Assembly: GCF_050859505.1 (NCBI RefSeq)
Contig: NZ_CP193934.1
Coordinates: forward strand, 62,001-126,000
DNA: 64,000 nucleotides
Direction: 5' to 3'
DNA from: Marinirhabdus sp050859505
GTDB taxonomy: Bacteria; Bacteroidota; Bacteroidia; Flavobacteriales; Flavobacteriaceae
Part shown: one piece after another, positions 1 to 8,864 of the stretch
Position numbering within the stretch: the stretch's first letter is position 1
Layout: every line of letters begins with the position of its first letter
The notes under the pieces: generated by a model
Seen by the model: only the letters and a program-made list of their open reading frames with translations
Told to the model about the DNA's origin: nothing
Database searches by the model: none
Program-made: the position numbers and the translations under genes

Positions 1-1252
1 CTACATTGTCTTTTGCTTCGTTTTGTTTTTTTGGATTGCGCATATTATCGTCCATCTGGCCGCCATCACCAGTTTCATTATCAAATTCTTCCCCAAAATA
101 ATGGAGAATAAATTTTCTTCTGGACATAGAAGTTTCCGCAAAAGCCACTACTTCTTGTAAGAGTGCGTGACCAATTTCTTGTTCGGCCACGGGCTTACCG
201 CTCATAAATTTTTCCAGCTTTTCTATATCCTTATACCCGTAAAAAGCAAGACAATACCCTTCTCCTCCATCACGACCCGCGCGTCCGGTTTCCTGGTAAT
301 AACTTTCTATACTTTTAGGAATGTCATTATGAATTACAAAACGAACATCTGGTTTATCAATTCCCATCCCAAATGCTATGGTAGCCACCACAACATCTGC
401 ATCTTCCATAAGAAACATGTCTTGATGTCTCACTCTTGTTTTAGCGTCTAAGCCTGCATGATAAGGAATGGCATTAATCCCATTTACCTGAAGGGTTTGA
501 GCCAATTCTTCCACCCGCTTTCGGCTTAAACAATAAATAATACCGCTTTTGCCTTCGTATTGTTTTACAAAACGCGTGATATCTGCATCTACGTTTTTAG
601 TCTTAAGTCTTATTTCGTAAAAAAGATTGGGTCTATTAAAAGACGCTTTAAAGGTATTGGCATCCTGAATGGCCAGATTCTTTAAAATATCTTCTTGTAC
701 TTTTGGTGTTGCAGTAGCTGTCAATCCTATAATAGGAATGTTATCGCCTATTCGCTGAATAATTTTGCGTAGGTTTCGATATTCGGGTCTAAAATCGTGA
801 CCCCATTCGCTAATACAATGCGCCTCGTCTATTGCCAAAAACGAAATAGTTTGGGTTTGTAAAAAATTTACATATTCTTCTTTGGTAAGTGATTCTGGGG
901 CAACATACAACAGCTTTGTAATGCCGCTATCAATATCGCTCATTACTTTTTTTACCTCTGTTTTATTCAAAGACGAATTGAGAACATGTGCAATCCCCTC
1001 TTCAGAAGAAAGTGCTCGCAATGCATCCACTTGGTTTTTCATTAAAGCAATAAGAGGCGAAACTACTATAGCAGTTCCTTCCTGCATAAGAGCAGGAAGT
1101 TGGTAGCAAAGTGATTTACCACCACCGGTAGGCATTATTACAAAAGTGTCATCTTGTGCCAACACACTTTTTATCACCTCTTCTTGAAGACCTTTGAATT
1201 TCGAAAAACCAAAATACTTCTTGAGAGCTGCGTATAAATCTAATTCAGCCAC
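1..1252 (-). CDS. recQ: ATP-dependent DNA helicase RecQ (3' end beyond window)
   Basis: The first 417 codons of a RecQ-family 3'-5' DNA helicase, which unwinds recombination and stalled-fork intermediates. The visible part holds Walker A TGGGKS (residues 42-47), the DEAH box followed by CISEWGHDFRPEY (from about residue 142), and the second helicase lobe with GIIYCLSRKR, AFGMGIDKPDVR and QETGRAGRDG. The zinc-binding, winged-helix and HRDC parts lie beyond the left edge. The start is a GTG at 1252: an in-frame stop lies close upstream and no ATG is available. It is divergent from kdsD, with a 195-bp shared upstream region. Confidence 0.95.
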   Translation of the reverse strand, partial: MAELDLYAALKKYFGFSKFKGLQEEVIKSVLAQDDTFVIMPTGGGKSLCYQLPALMQEGTAIVVSPLIALMKNQVDALRALSSEEGIAHVLNSSLNKTEVKKVMSDIDSGITKLLYVAPESLTKEEYVNFLQTQTISFLAIDEAHCISEWGHDFRPEYRNLRKIIQRIGDNIPIIGLTATATPKVQEDILKNLAIQDANTFKASFNRPNLFYEIRLKTKNVDADITRFVKQYEGKSGIIYCLSRKRVEELAQTLQVNGINAIPYHAGLDAKTRVRHQDMFLMEDADVVVATIAFGMGIDKPDVRFVIHNDIPKSIESYYQETGRAGRDGGEGYCLAFYGYKDIEKLEKFMSGKPVAEQEIGHALLQEVVAFAETSMSRRKFILHYFGEEFDNETGDGGQMDDNMRNPKKQNEAKDNV

Positions 1253-1295
1253 GCTGGTTTTATTATAAATGTTATGTTATTGATTCTAATTAAAA

Positions 1296-1326
1296 TTGTA
1301 TAAACAGGGGAACAATTGTAATTTTG
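1296..1326 (+). promoter_or_regulatory. Bacteroidota-type promoter upstream of kdsD
   Basis: TTG (1296-1298), a 20-nt spacer and TAATTTTG (1319-1326) match the Bacteroidota housekeeping consensus TTG-N19/21-TAnnTTTG. Transcription would start near 1333 and leave a leader of about 115 nt before the kdsD TTG start. Confidence 0.5.
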
Positions 1327-1447
1327 CAACCATTACTGTAAAACTGTATCTTTTACATGTATATTGTGAGTACCAGAAAAAATGTCTTTTTCATTTACTA
1401 AATATACTAATTTCTGAAACAGTTGCAAACTTATTAATGCGCAAATT

Positions 1448-2413
1448 TTGAATAGAACCTCACAGATTATCTCCGTTGCCAAGCAAACTATTGAAACCGA
1501 AAGCAAAGCCATTATGTATTTGGCTCAGTTAGTAGATGAAGAGTTTGCCGAAGCAGTCGAAACTATTTACAACTCTAAGGGTAGAGTCGTAATTACGGGT
1601 ATTGGAAAAAGTGCCAATATCGCTACTAAAATTGTGGCAACACTCAACTCTACCGGAACACCTGCTATTTTTATGCACGCCGCAGATGCCATTCACGGCG
1701 ATTTAGGAACTATTCTAGCAGACGACGTCGTTATATGCATTTCTAAAAGTGGCAATACACCCGAAATTAAAGTCTTGGTACCTCTTATTAAAAGCAGAGG
1801 AAATAAATTAATCGCTATTACCTCGAACCGAGAATCATTTTTAGGAGTTCAATCCAATTTTGTGATGCACGCCTATGCTGAAAAAGAAGCATGCCCAAAC
1901 AATTTAGCGCCTACCACAAGCACCACCGCACAATTAGTAATTGGTGATGCCTTGGCGATGGCACTTCTGGATTTACGCGGATTTTCAAGTAAGGATTTTG
2001 CACGTTTTCACCCAGGAGGTTCTCTTGGGAAAAAATTATACCTGCGCGTGAGTGATTTGACTTCTTTAAACGAAAGACCACAAGTAACGCCAGATACAGA
2101 TGTAAAAAAAGTAATTGTAGAAATTTCTGAAAAATTATTAGGGGTAACTGCAGTGGTAAAAGATGATAAAATTGTAGGTATCATTACGGATGGGGATTTA
2201 CGTAGAATGCTTACCAAAGTTGATAACATTGCTGGGCTTACTGCCAAAGATATCATGACAGCCAATCCCAAGAGAATTAACAATGACGCCATGGCAGTGG
2301 AAGCTATGGAAATTATGGATACCAATGGCATTACCCAGATTTTAGCTGAAGAAAACGGGAAATATTGCGGCGTGGTTCACATTCACAACCTTACCAAAGA
2401 AGGTATTATTTAA
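1448..2413 (+). CDS. kdsD: D-arabinose-5-phosphate isomerase (KpsF/GutQ family)
   Basis: Interconverts ribulose-5-phosphate and arabinose-5-phosphate, the first step of Kdo synthesis for lipopolysaccharide. The 321-aa protein has the family layout: an SIS domain (about residues 35-170, with GIGKSANIA near 51 and ISKSGNTPEI near 98, and HPGGSLGK near 188), then two CBS domains (about 205-260 and 268-320). The start is TTG; the nearby ATG at 1437 runs into a stop at once, and the next in-frame ATG would cut off the N-terminal helix. Its stop overlaps the start of tatC (TAATG), so the two are probably translationally coupled. lptB, another LPS gene, is two genes downstream. Confidence 0.9.
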   Translation: MNRTSQIISVAKQTIETESKAIMYLAQLVDEEFAEAVETIYNSKGRVVITGIGKSANIATKIVATLNSTGTPAIFMHAADAIHGDLGTILADDVVICISKSGNTPEIKVLVPLIKSRGNKLIAITSNRESFLGVQSNFVMHAYAEKEACPNNLAPTTSTTAQLVIGDALAMALLDLRGFSSKDFARFHPGGSLGKKLYLRVSDLTSLNERPQVTPDTDVKKVIVEISEKLLGVTAVVKDDKIVGIITDGDLRRMLTKVDNIAGLTAKDIMTANPKRINNDAMAVEAMEIMDTNGITQILAEENGKYCGVVHIHNLTKEGII

Positions 2414-3249
2414 TGACCAAAAAGAAAGATAGCATAGAAAAAGAAATGTCCTTCCTGGATCATCTTGAAGAACTGCGCTGGCACTTAATACGCTCAACAA
2501 TTGCTGTTGTTGTGGTGGCTACCGTTGCTTTTTTTGCAAAAGAATTTATTTTTGACGTCCTTATTCTAGGCCCTAAAAATCCAGATTTCCCCACGTATAA
2601 ACTTTTGTGCAAAGCAGCTACGCAATTAGGCTTTGAAGAAAGCTTCTGTTTTAAAGAAGAAAGTTTCCGTATCCAGAGTAGAACGCCTGCAGGACAGTTT
2701 TCTGCACATATCTGGACCTCTATCACAGCAGGTTTTATCGTGGCTTTCCCTTATGTTTTATATGAATTCTGGAAGTTCATAAGCCCCGGACTCCGTAATA
2801 ATGAACGCCGAAACAGTCGCGGGTTCATTATCATAGCATCCCTATTATTTTTTATTGGGGTATGCTTTGGCTATTATGTGGTAACACCACTTACCATTAA
2901 TTTTCTTGGAAGTTATAAAGTAAGTGATGCTGTATTTAACGACTTCGATCTAAGTAGTTATATAGCTTTGGTACGTACTTCGGTAATTGCCAGCGGAATT
3001 ATTTTTGAACTCCCCATTATTATTTATTTCCTTACTAAAGTAGGTCTTGTTACGCCACAATGGCTTAAAAAATATCGCAAATTTGCATTGGTGGGAGTTT
3101 TGGTGCTTTCAGCAATCATAACCCCTCCAGACATTGCTAGCCAAGTAATTGTGGCAGTACCGGTGCTAATTTTATATGAAATAAGCATTATAATCTCAAA
3201 AGTAGTAGTACACAATCAAAACAAACGAATGAAAACTCATGTCAAATAA
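2413..3249 (+). CDS. tatC: Sec-independent protein translocase TatC
   Basis: Multi-spanning receptor component of the twin-arginine translocase in the inner membrane. The 278-aa protein starts MTKKKDSIEKEMSFLDHLEELR; the conserved FLDHLEELR just before the first membrane helix is diagnostic. Hydrophobic segments follow near residues 23-42, 100-125, 141-165, 193-212 and 240-265. An insertion with three cysteines (about residues 55-90) sits in the first periplasmic loop, as is common in Bacteroidota. The ATG overlaps the kdsD stop codon; a longer reading frame exists, but its N-terminus would lie inside kdsD. No tatA is visible here. Confidence 0.93.
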   Translation: MTKKKDSIEKEMSFLDHLEELRWHLIRSTIAVVVVATVAFFAKEFIFDVLILGPKNPDFPTYKLLCKAATQLGFEESFCFKEESFRIQSRTPAGQFSAHIWTSITAGFIVAFPYVLYEFWKFISPGLRNNERRNSRGFIIIASLLFFIGVCFGYYVVTPLTINFLGSYKVSDAVFNDFDLSSYIALVRTSVIASGIIFELPIIIYFLTKVGLVTPQWLKKYRKFALVGVLVLSAIITPPDIASQVIVAVPVLILYEISIIISKVVVHNQNKRMKTHVK

Positions 3250-3592
3250 TATCGTAGAAGAATTTAACGCCTATCGTTCAAATATGAATGATAAGCTCTT
3301 GGAAGACAACAACAAGATTTTAAAAAGAATTTTTAATTTAGATACCAATGCTTTTGCTGAAGGTGCGCTACCAAAAAAAACAAAGGAACTTTTAGGATTA
3401 GGAAACAGTCTTGTCTTGCGTTGTGACGATTGTGTTCGTTACCATTTAGAAGCCTGTTTTAAGCTGGAAATACCGAAAGAAGAAGTGGTAGAAGCCATGA
3501 GTATTTCGTTACTTATTGGGGGTACCATTGTAATCCCACATTTGCGACGTGCATATGAATATTGGGAAGCATTGGAAAGTCAAGCTTCTTAA
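3239..3592 (+). CDS. Carboxymuconolactone decarboxylase/AhpD-like protein
   Basis: 117-aa all-helical protein of the CMD/AhpD-like superfamily. The motif C62-D-D-C65 followed by VRYH (H69), with an upstream glutamate (E50), matches the CxxC-x3-H active site of AhpD-like alkylhydroperoxidases, so a thiol-based peroxide-reducing role is plausible. The physiological substrate cannot be read from sequence. It overlaps the end of tatC by 11 bp, which suggests co-transcription with kdsD-tatC, and lptB follows after 57 bp. Confidence 0.8.
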   Translation: MSNNIVEEFNAYRSNMNDKLLEDNNKILKRIFNLDTNAFAEGALPKKTKELLGLGNSLVLRCDDCVRYHLEACFKLEIPKEEVVEAMSISLLIGGTIVIPHLRRAYEYWEALESQAS

Positions 3593-3649
3593 TTTTTACT
3601 ACGGAAAATTTAGCTGTATTTTTAACGTTATCGTTACTGAAACTTATTT

Positions 3650-4390
3650 ATGAAACTAAAAGCCGAAAATCTTGTAAAATCCTACAAAGGCCGAAAGGTC
3701 GTTAAAGGTATTACCGTGGAAGTAAACCAAGGCGAAATTGTAGGTCTTTTGGGCCCCAACGGAGCAGGTAAAACCACGTCTTTTTATATGATTGTTGGAC
3801 TCATAAAACCCAATGGTGGCAACATATTTTTAGAAGGTACCGAAATTACCAAATACCCAATGTACAAACGTGCACAGAACGGTATTGGCTATTTAGCACA
3901 AGAAGCTTCTGTTTTTAGAAAACTGAGCATTGAAGATAATATTTTAAGTGTACTCCAACTCACCAAACTCTCCAAAAAAGAGCAGCATATGAAAATGGAG
4001 ACTTTAATTGAAGAATTTGGTTTGGGACATATTCGAAAAAGCCGGGGCGATTTATTAAGTGGTGGGGAACGCCGACGTACCGAAATTGCCCGTGCGCTGG
4101 CAACCGATCCTCATTTTATATTACTGGATGAGCCTTTTGCGGGTGTCGATCCAGTTGCCGTTGAAGATATCCAACGAATCGTAGCGCAACTAAAAAACAA
4201 AAATATTGGCATCTTAATTACAGACCATAACGTACAGGAAACCCTTGCCATTACCGATAGAACTTACTTAATGTTTGAGGGTAGTATTTTAAAACACGGC
4301 GAACCGGAAGAACTTGCCAATGACGAAATGGTTCGTAAAGTATATCTGGGACAGAACTTTGAACTTCGGAAGAAGAAGCTGGAGTTTTAG
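3650..4390 (+). CDS. lptB: LPS export ABC transporter ATP-binding protein LptB
   Basis: ATPase that powers extraction of LPS from the inner membrane with LptF and LptG. The 246-aa protein shows Walker A GPNGAGKT (35-42), LAQEASVFRKLS (Q-loop region), the signature LSGGERRR (about 137), Walker B FILLDEPFAGVDP (about 156-168) and the H-loop ITDHN. The combination LAQEASVFRKL and GERRRTEIARAL is typical of LptB rather than of other ABC ATPases. The other Lpt genes are not in this window; kdsD is nearby. Confidence 0.93.
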   Translation: MKLKAENLVKSYKGRKVVKGITVEVNQGEIVGLLGPNGAGKTTSFYMIVGLIKPNGGNIFLEGTEITKYPMYKRAQNGIGYLAQEASVFRKLSIEDNILSVLQLTKLSKKEQHMKMETLIEEFGLGHIRKSRGDLLSGGERRRTEIARALATDPHFILLDEPFAGVDPVAVEDIQRIVAQLKNKNIGILITDHNVQETLAITDRTYLMFEGSILKHGEPEELANDEMVRKVYLGQNFELRKKKLEF

Positions 4391-4412
4391 AACTCTTTGC
4401 CAAATTCAGAAA

Positions 4413-5174
4413 TTACCTAATAAAAACAGGCTCGTGCTCTTTCTCGGTATGCTGCTCGCTGTAACCATACCCATCATAGTCAAAGCTTTTCAACCCCTGT
4501 AACGTTTTGGTATTAGTATCTATTACATAACGCGCCATACTTCCCCTTGCCTTTTTTGCGAAAAATGAAATAATCTTCAGCTTTCCATTCTTAAAATCTT
4601 TGAAAACTGGAGAAATCACCGGCACTTTTATCTTTTTGGGATCTATCACCTTAAAATACTCCTGGCTGGCGAGGTTTACTAAAATTTCGTTGTCTTCCAG
4701 TTCTTCGTTTAGAGCATTGGTTACTTGGTCGCCCCAAAACTGGTAGAGATTGTTCTTTCTGTTTATTTTAAGGCTGGTTCCCATCTCTAAACGATACGGC
4801 TGCATTAAATCTAGAGGTCGCAATACGCCATACATTCCGCTTAAAATTCGTAAAGTATCATTCAGCCGGTCGATTTTATTTTCTGGTATACTGAAGGCAT
4901 CCAAACCTTGGTACACATCGCCTGCAAATGTATAGACTGCCGGACGTGCATTCTTTTTAGTGAAGGGTAATGAAAAATCTTTGTAGCGTTGGTAATTGAG
5001 TTCGGCTAGTGTATCGCTTATGCTCATTAACTCACCTATAGCCTTTTTAGACTTTCGCTCCAGTTTGTTGTTAAGCGTTTCGGCTTCAGCTAAAAACTTG
5101 GGCTGTGTGCCTCTTGTGGTGGGTAATTTGGTTTCCAGATCGAGCGATTTGGCAGGCGAGACTACTATTTTCAT
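4413..5174 (-). CDS. yaaA: Peroxide stress protein YaaA (UPF0246)
   Basis: 253-aa member of the YaaA/DUF328 family, DNA-binding proteins reported to lower intracellular free iron under peroxide stress. Family hallmarks are the N-terminus MKIVVSPAKSLDLE, PFTKKNARPAVYTFAGDVYQGLDA, LSGMYGVLRPLDLMQPYRLEMG, LVNLASQEYF and KKARGSMARY. An ATG two codons upstream (5180) would add Met-His; 5174 fits the family better. It converges with lptB, whose stop is 22 bp away, and no clear terminator lies between them. Confidence 0.9.
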   Translation of the reverse strand: MKIVVSPAKSLDLETKLPTTRGTQPKFLAEAETLNNKLERKSKKAIGELMSISDTLAELNYQRYKDFSLPFTKKNARPAVYTFAGDVYQGLDAFSIPENKIDRLNDTLRILSGMYGVLRPLDLMQPYRLEMGTSLKINRKNNLYQFWGDQVTNALNEELEDNEILVNLASQEYFKVIDPKKIKVPVISPVFKDFKNGKLKIISFFAKKARGSMARYVIDTNTKTLQGLKSFDYDGYGYSEQHTEKEHEPVFIR

Positions 5175-5331
5175 GTGCATTTCTTTTCAGTAAAAATAAC
5201 AGAAATATTACGATTCAAAAAATACAGGAAGACAGATTCTTTTTTTAATATTCAGTAACCAGAAAAAGGTTAATTAAGATTTTATTAACAGAGGTATTGC
5301 TCATTATAATTAATTTTAGAAAAACTTTTTT

Positions 5332-7086
5332 ATGAAAAAAAACATACTTTTTGGCCTCACACTATTGGCTTCGATTGGCTTAACCGCTCAAAACGAAATG
5401 GGTAAAGAAGCAACCCTATTAGAAAATGGTACAATTCTAGTAAAAAATGTGCCTCTTCCCCCCTATTTAAACTCCCAGAATAAACAAGTAGAGGACAAAA
5501 TATTTGAGTTTGGACGTCCAGCAAATCCATCTATTAAAAATTCCCGTGGAGTTACCATAGCAGATTTGGATGGTGACGGTATAAATGAAATTTTATATGG
5601 CATTGACACCGAACTTTTTGTGCTAAATGGCGCTGGAGAAATTATTTGGCAAAAAACGGTAGAAGGTCCCATTTTACTTCCGCCAACTGTTGGAGATCTA
5701 GATGGTGACGGAATTGTTGAAATTGCGGTAAATACTGGCTACCCCACCACTGTAGGTAGAATTTATTTAATGGATAATGTAGGCAATGACCTTCCGGGAT
5801 GGCCTCTAAATTTTGATGACAATTGGATGATTAACGCACCAGTTTTTGCAGATCTTGACAAAGATGGAGTTTTAGATATTATTTCGTGCGAACGCGCAAG
5901 TAGTACTGTAGGATTTGTACACGCCATAAAAATGGACGGCAGTCCTATAAATAGTAATTGGCCTGTTCAATTTGACGCAACACCTGCATTTACCCCCTCT
6001 GTTGGCGATATTGACAACGACGGAGACCAAGATGTAGTTATTGCAACGTCCTCTACTGGACTCTATGCGTATGATGTTGATGGAAACCTACTCTCTGGAT
6101 TTCCATTTGCTGATTCTGATGTACGATATTCATACCAATCCCCTATTCTAGTAGATTTGAATGGAGATGAAAGTTTAGAAATTGTAGGAAGCAATCACGG
6201 AGATGCTCCTGGTTTTTATGTAGTAAAAAGCGATGCGAGCTATTACCCAGGCTGGCCAATTGCAGCTGCCGGATGGACATACTCTCCTGCCACTGTTGTA
6301 GATTTCGACAAGGACGGGAGTTATGATATCTTTTTAGGCGATAGGAATACCAGTAGCGATGGAACGCCATTACCCACTATTTATGGATTGAATCCAGATG
6401 GTGAAAATCTAGCTGATTTTCCTATAGAAAAATATGGTGGAAATGAAGGGGTACTTACTATTGCAGATATTAATAATGACGATGTATATGAAGTTATATT
6501 CTCAAGCACACTTACAGATATGGAAGGTGACGGTTATATTCACGCGTATTCTTTGGATGGAAGCGGAGAAGTTGATGGATTTCCGTTAAGACCAAAAGGT
6601 TTTACTTTTTTGAATGGCGCTGTAATTGGTGACGTTGATAATGATGGATTGATGGACTTGACAGCCAATTCATATACCCAGACCTTTGGAACTGGTGTAG
6701 ATTTTACCTATGTAAGTACCTATAACCTTAACGTTCCTTTTGACGAGGCTAAAATTTTAAGGAATGGCTATAAAGGAAGCAACACAAGAGACGGCTTGGT
6801 AATGGCTGAAGAAATATTAAGCATAGAAGACAATTTGCTTTCCAATCAATTTTCAATCACACCAAATCCATCTTCTGGAATACTTCAAATTAATTCAAAT
6901 ATAAATCTTGAATCCGCTCAAATAGCTATCGTAAGTATTGAAGGAAAATTAATTTTTTCTGAAAAAACCGAACTCACTATCAGTGAAAAAAAGCAATATG
7001 ATTTCAAGAGTATTTCCGCCGGAATTTACTTTATAACCATCACAAATGGTGAGAAAAAGGCTGTTTTTAAATGGCTTAAAAAATAA
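5332..7086 (+). CDS. Secreted FG-GAP/VCBS repeat protein with T9SS sorting domain
   Basis: 584-aa secreted or surface protein. A signal peptide (residues 1-20, cleaved after LTAQ) is followed by at least eight FG-GAP-type blades, each with a calcium-binding D-x-D-x-D-G-like loop, for example DLDGDGINEI, DLDGDGIVEI, DLDKDGVLDI, DIDNDGDQDV, DFDKDGSYDI and DVDNDGLMDL, which predicts a beta-propeller. The C-terminal ~80 residues (from about FSITPNPSSGILQI, ending GIYFITITNGEKKAVFKWLKK) form a type A T9SS sorting domain. The ligand is unknown; such propellers often bind polysaccharide or act as adhesins. It is monocistronic, with a 150-bp upstream region. Confidence 0.88.
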   Translation: MKKNILFGLTLLASIGLTAQNEMGKEATLLENGTILVKNVPLPPYLNSQNKQVEDKIFEFGRPANPSIKNSRGVTIADLDGDGINEILYGIDTELFVLNGAGEIIWQKTVEGPILLPPTVGDLDGDGIVEIAVNTGYPTTVGRIYLMDNVGNDLPGWPLNFDDNWMINAPVFADLDKDGVLDIISCERASSTVGFVHAIKMDGSPINSNWPVQFDATPAFTPSVGDIDNDGDQDVVIATSSTGLYAYDVDGNLLSGFPFADSDVRYSYQSPILVDLNGDESLEIVGSNHGDAPGFYVVKSDASYYPGWPIAAAGWTYSPATVVDFDKDGSYDIFLGDRNTSSDGTPLPTIYGLNPDGENLADFPIEKYGGNEGVLTIADINNDDVYEVIFSSTLTDMEGDGYIHAYSLDGSGEVDGFPLRPKGFTFLNGAVIGDVDNDGLMDLTANSYTQTFGTGVDFTYVSTYNLNVPFDEAKILRNGYKGSNTRDGLVMAEEILSIEDNLLSNQFSITPNPSSGILQINSNINLESAQIAIVSIEGKLIFSEKTELTISEKKQYDFKSISAGIYFITITNGEKKAVFKWLKK

Positions 7087-7098
7087 ATGGCATACTTT

Positions 7099-8142
7099 TT
7101 ATTCAATCACATGTTTTGAATAGTTTCGCCACTTGTCTAAACAAGCCTCTATATCTTCTGGTATGGAGGCTTCAAAACGTAAAAATTCTCCCGTGGTGGG
7201 CTGTATAAATCCTAGCGTTCTTGCATGCAGTGCTTGTCTTGGTAATACTTTAAAACAATTGTCTACAAATTGCTTGTATTTGGTAAAGGTGGTTCCCTTC
7301 AGTATTTTTTCACCACCGTATCTTTCATCATTAAAAAGGGTATGACCAATATGCTTCATATGCACTCGTATTTGGTGTGTACGTCCTGTTTCTAATCTGC
7401 AACTTACTACAGTTACATACCCCAAACGTTCCAAAACTTTATAATGCGTCACAGCAGCTTTTCCTTTTTCTTCGGCATCCTCGCCTAAATATACTGTGTT
7501 TTGTAATCTATTCTTTGGGTGACGTCCTATATGTCCTTCAACAGTACCTTCATCTTCTTTCACATCGCCCCAAACTAAGGCAACATATTCACGTTCGGTA
7601 GTTTTTTTAAAAAATTGCTTGGAGAGATGCGTCATGGCCTGCTCTGTCTTAGCCACAACAAGCAATCCGCTGGTATCTTTATCTATTCTATGTACCAACC
7701 CTGGCCTATTACTACTATTATTTGGTAGATTATCGAAATGAAACGTAAGCGCATTAATTAAAGTACCGCTATAATTACCGTGCCCAGGATGTACAACCAT
7801 ACCTGGCTCTTTATTCACCACAAGGAGATCGTCGTCTTCATACACGATGTTTATGGGGAGGTCTTCTGGTGTGAGCAGCATTTCATAAGGCGGGTGTTCG
7901 AACATAACAGTAACTACATCTCCCGCTTTCACCTTATAATTTTGCTTTACAATTACGTCATTTACATAAATATTACCGTCTTTAGCTGACTTCTGAATTT
8001 TATTCCGCGTAGCATTTTCTACCTTGTTCATAAGGTATTTGTCTACTCGCAAAGGAGATTGCCCTTTGTCTGCTACAAATCTAAAATGTTCGTAAAGGTC
8101 GTCATTGCCTCCATTGTCTTCCGTTTGGTTAGTTTCCGCCAT
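7099..8142 (-). CDS. rluD: RluD-family 23S rRNA pseudouridine synthase
   Basis: 347-aa RluA/RluD-type pseudouridine synthase. An N-terminal S4 RNA-binding domain (LRVDKYLMNKVENATRNKIQKS) precedes the catalytic domain with GLVHRIDKDTSGLLVV, in which the Asp (about residue 154) is the catalytic nucleophile, and GRTHQIRVHMKHIGH near the C-terminus. The family modifies uridines of helix 69 of 23S rRNA. The ATG at 8142 (with another at 8145) was chosen because the longest reading frame would reach 74 bp into the PASTA gene; with this start the overlap is 14 bp. The second gene of a PASTA-rluD unit. Confidence 0.9.
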   Translation of the reverse strand: MAETNQTEDNGGNDDLYEHFRFVADKGQSPLRVDKYLMNKVENATRNKIQKSAKDGNIYVNDVIVKQNYKVKAGDVVTVMFEHPPYEMLLTPEDLPINIVYEDDDLLVVNKEPGMVVHPGHGNYSGTLINALTFHFDNLPNNSSNRPGLVHRIDKDTSGLLVVAKTEQAMTHLSKQFFKKTTEREYVALVWGDVKEDEGTVEGHIGRHPKNRLQNTVYLGEDAEEKGKAAVTHYKVLERLGYVTVVSCRLETGRTHQIRVHMKHIGHTLFNDERYGGEKILKGTTFTKYKQFVDNCFKVLPRQALHARTLGFIQPTTGEFLRFEASIPEDIEACLDKWRNYSKHVIE

Positions 8143-8767
8143 CATCTTCGGGTGCTTCGTTGTTATCATTTGTAGTTTCAGAATCGTTTTCGCTGTCTTC
8201 ATTGTTTCTGTTTATTCTGCTTAAACTTTCATCACCCACAATAAGATCAAGTACCGATGTTATTTCAAGTTCGGTATCTGGATCAATTTTAGAGCCTCCA
8301 TGTCTAATTTCCAACACTTGGTCACTCATGTGTGGCTTCGTAGTTACTTTCCCTATTTTAAAACCCATTGCGAGTAATGTAGGCTCTGCTTGGCGTCTAG
8401 TTTTCCCTACAACATTAGGAATTTTCACCTTCCGGTAACCAGATGGATTTAAGGTTAAATAGATTTTACGATCTTCCTTTACAAATTTTCCAGCTTTCGG
8501 TATTTGTTCAATCACTGAAAATCTTGGGTACTCCGGATTATAATTGGCCGAATCTAATATTTCGTATCGCAAATCGTTTTCGTCCAGTACATTTTCAACA
8601 TCGGTTAATGTAAGCTTAGCCAAATCGGGGACTTCAATTTGCTGTCCGTGATTGGTGGTACTTTTAAGCCACCACAATACTACAAAAGACAGCACGATAA
8701 GTCCTACAATTATAAGTAGTAATTGTTTGATAAAGGCTTTGGAAAAAATATATTTAAAAAAAGACAT
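8129..8767 (-). CDS. PASTA domain membrane protein
   Basis: 212-aa bitopic protein with a short cytoplasmic N-terminus, a membrane helix at about 15-34 (LLLIIVGLIVLSFVVLWW) and at least two periplasmic PASTA domains (about 43-108 and 113-180), followed by an acidic Asn/Asp/Glu-rich tail. PASTA domains commonly bind peptidoglycan stem peptides; no kinase or transpeptidase domain is attached. Neighbours are rluD and, divergently, ddl, which makes D-Ala-D-Ala, so a cell-wall role is likely. A start at 8812 is possible, but the -7 element of the likely promoter (8786-8793) lies downstream of it, favouring 8767. Confidence 0.85.
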   Translation of the reverse strand: MSFFKYIFSKAFIKQLLLIIVGLIVLSFVVLWWLKSTTNHGQQIEVPDLAKLTLTDVENVLDENDLRYEILDSANYNPEYPRFSVIEQIPKAGKFVKEDRKIYLTLNPSGYRKVKIPNVVGKTRRQAEPTLLAMGFKIGKVTTKPHMSDQVLEIRHGGSKIDPDTELEITSVLDLIVGDESLSRINRNNEDSENDSETTNDNNEAPEDDGGN

Positions 8768-8785
8768 ACACTTTGGGTTAGGACG

Positions 8786-8793
8786 CAAAAATA
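8786..8793 (-). promoter_or_regulatory. -7 promoter element for the PASTA-rluD unit
   Basis: Read on the minus strand this is TATTTTTG, a perfect TAnnTTTG -7 element; no well-spaced TTG is obvious upstream. Transcription would start near 8779, twelve bases before the ATG at 8767, so this element helps to decide that start. Confidence 0.4.
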
Positions 8794-8830
8794 ACAAACC
8801 TAAAGTTAGCAACTTTTATACGATTAGTTA

Positions 8831-8838
8831 TATTTTTG
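8831..8838 (+). promoter_or_regulatory. -7 promoter element for ddl
   Basis: TATTTTTG matches TAnnTTTG 27 bp before the ddl ATG. No good -33 TTG is present. The divergent -7 element of the PASTA gene lies only 37 bp away. Confidence 0.35.
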
Positions 8839-8864
8839 ATAAACGCATTAAATAAGGCTTTGGT

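Noticed and set aside
8768..8812. Fifteen extra N-terminal residues for the PASTA protein.
   Set aside because: The likely -7 element at 8786-8793 lies inside this extension, and the shorter start gives a normal cytoplasmic N-terminus.
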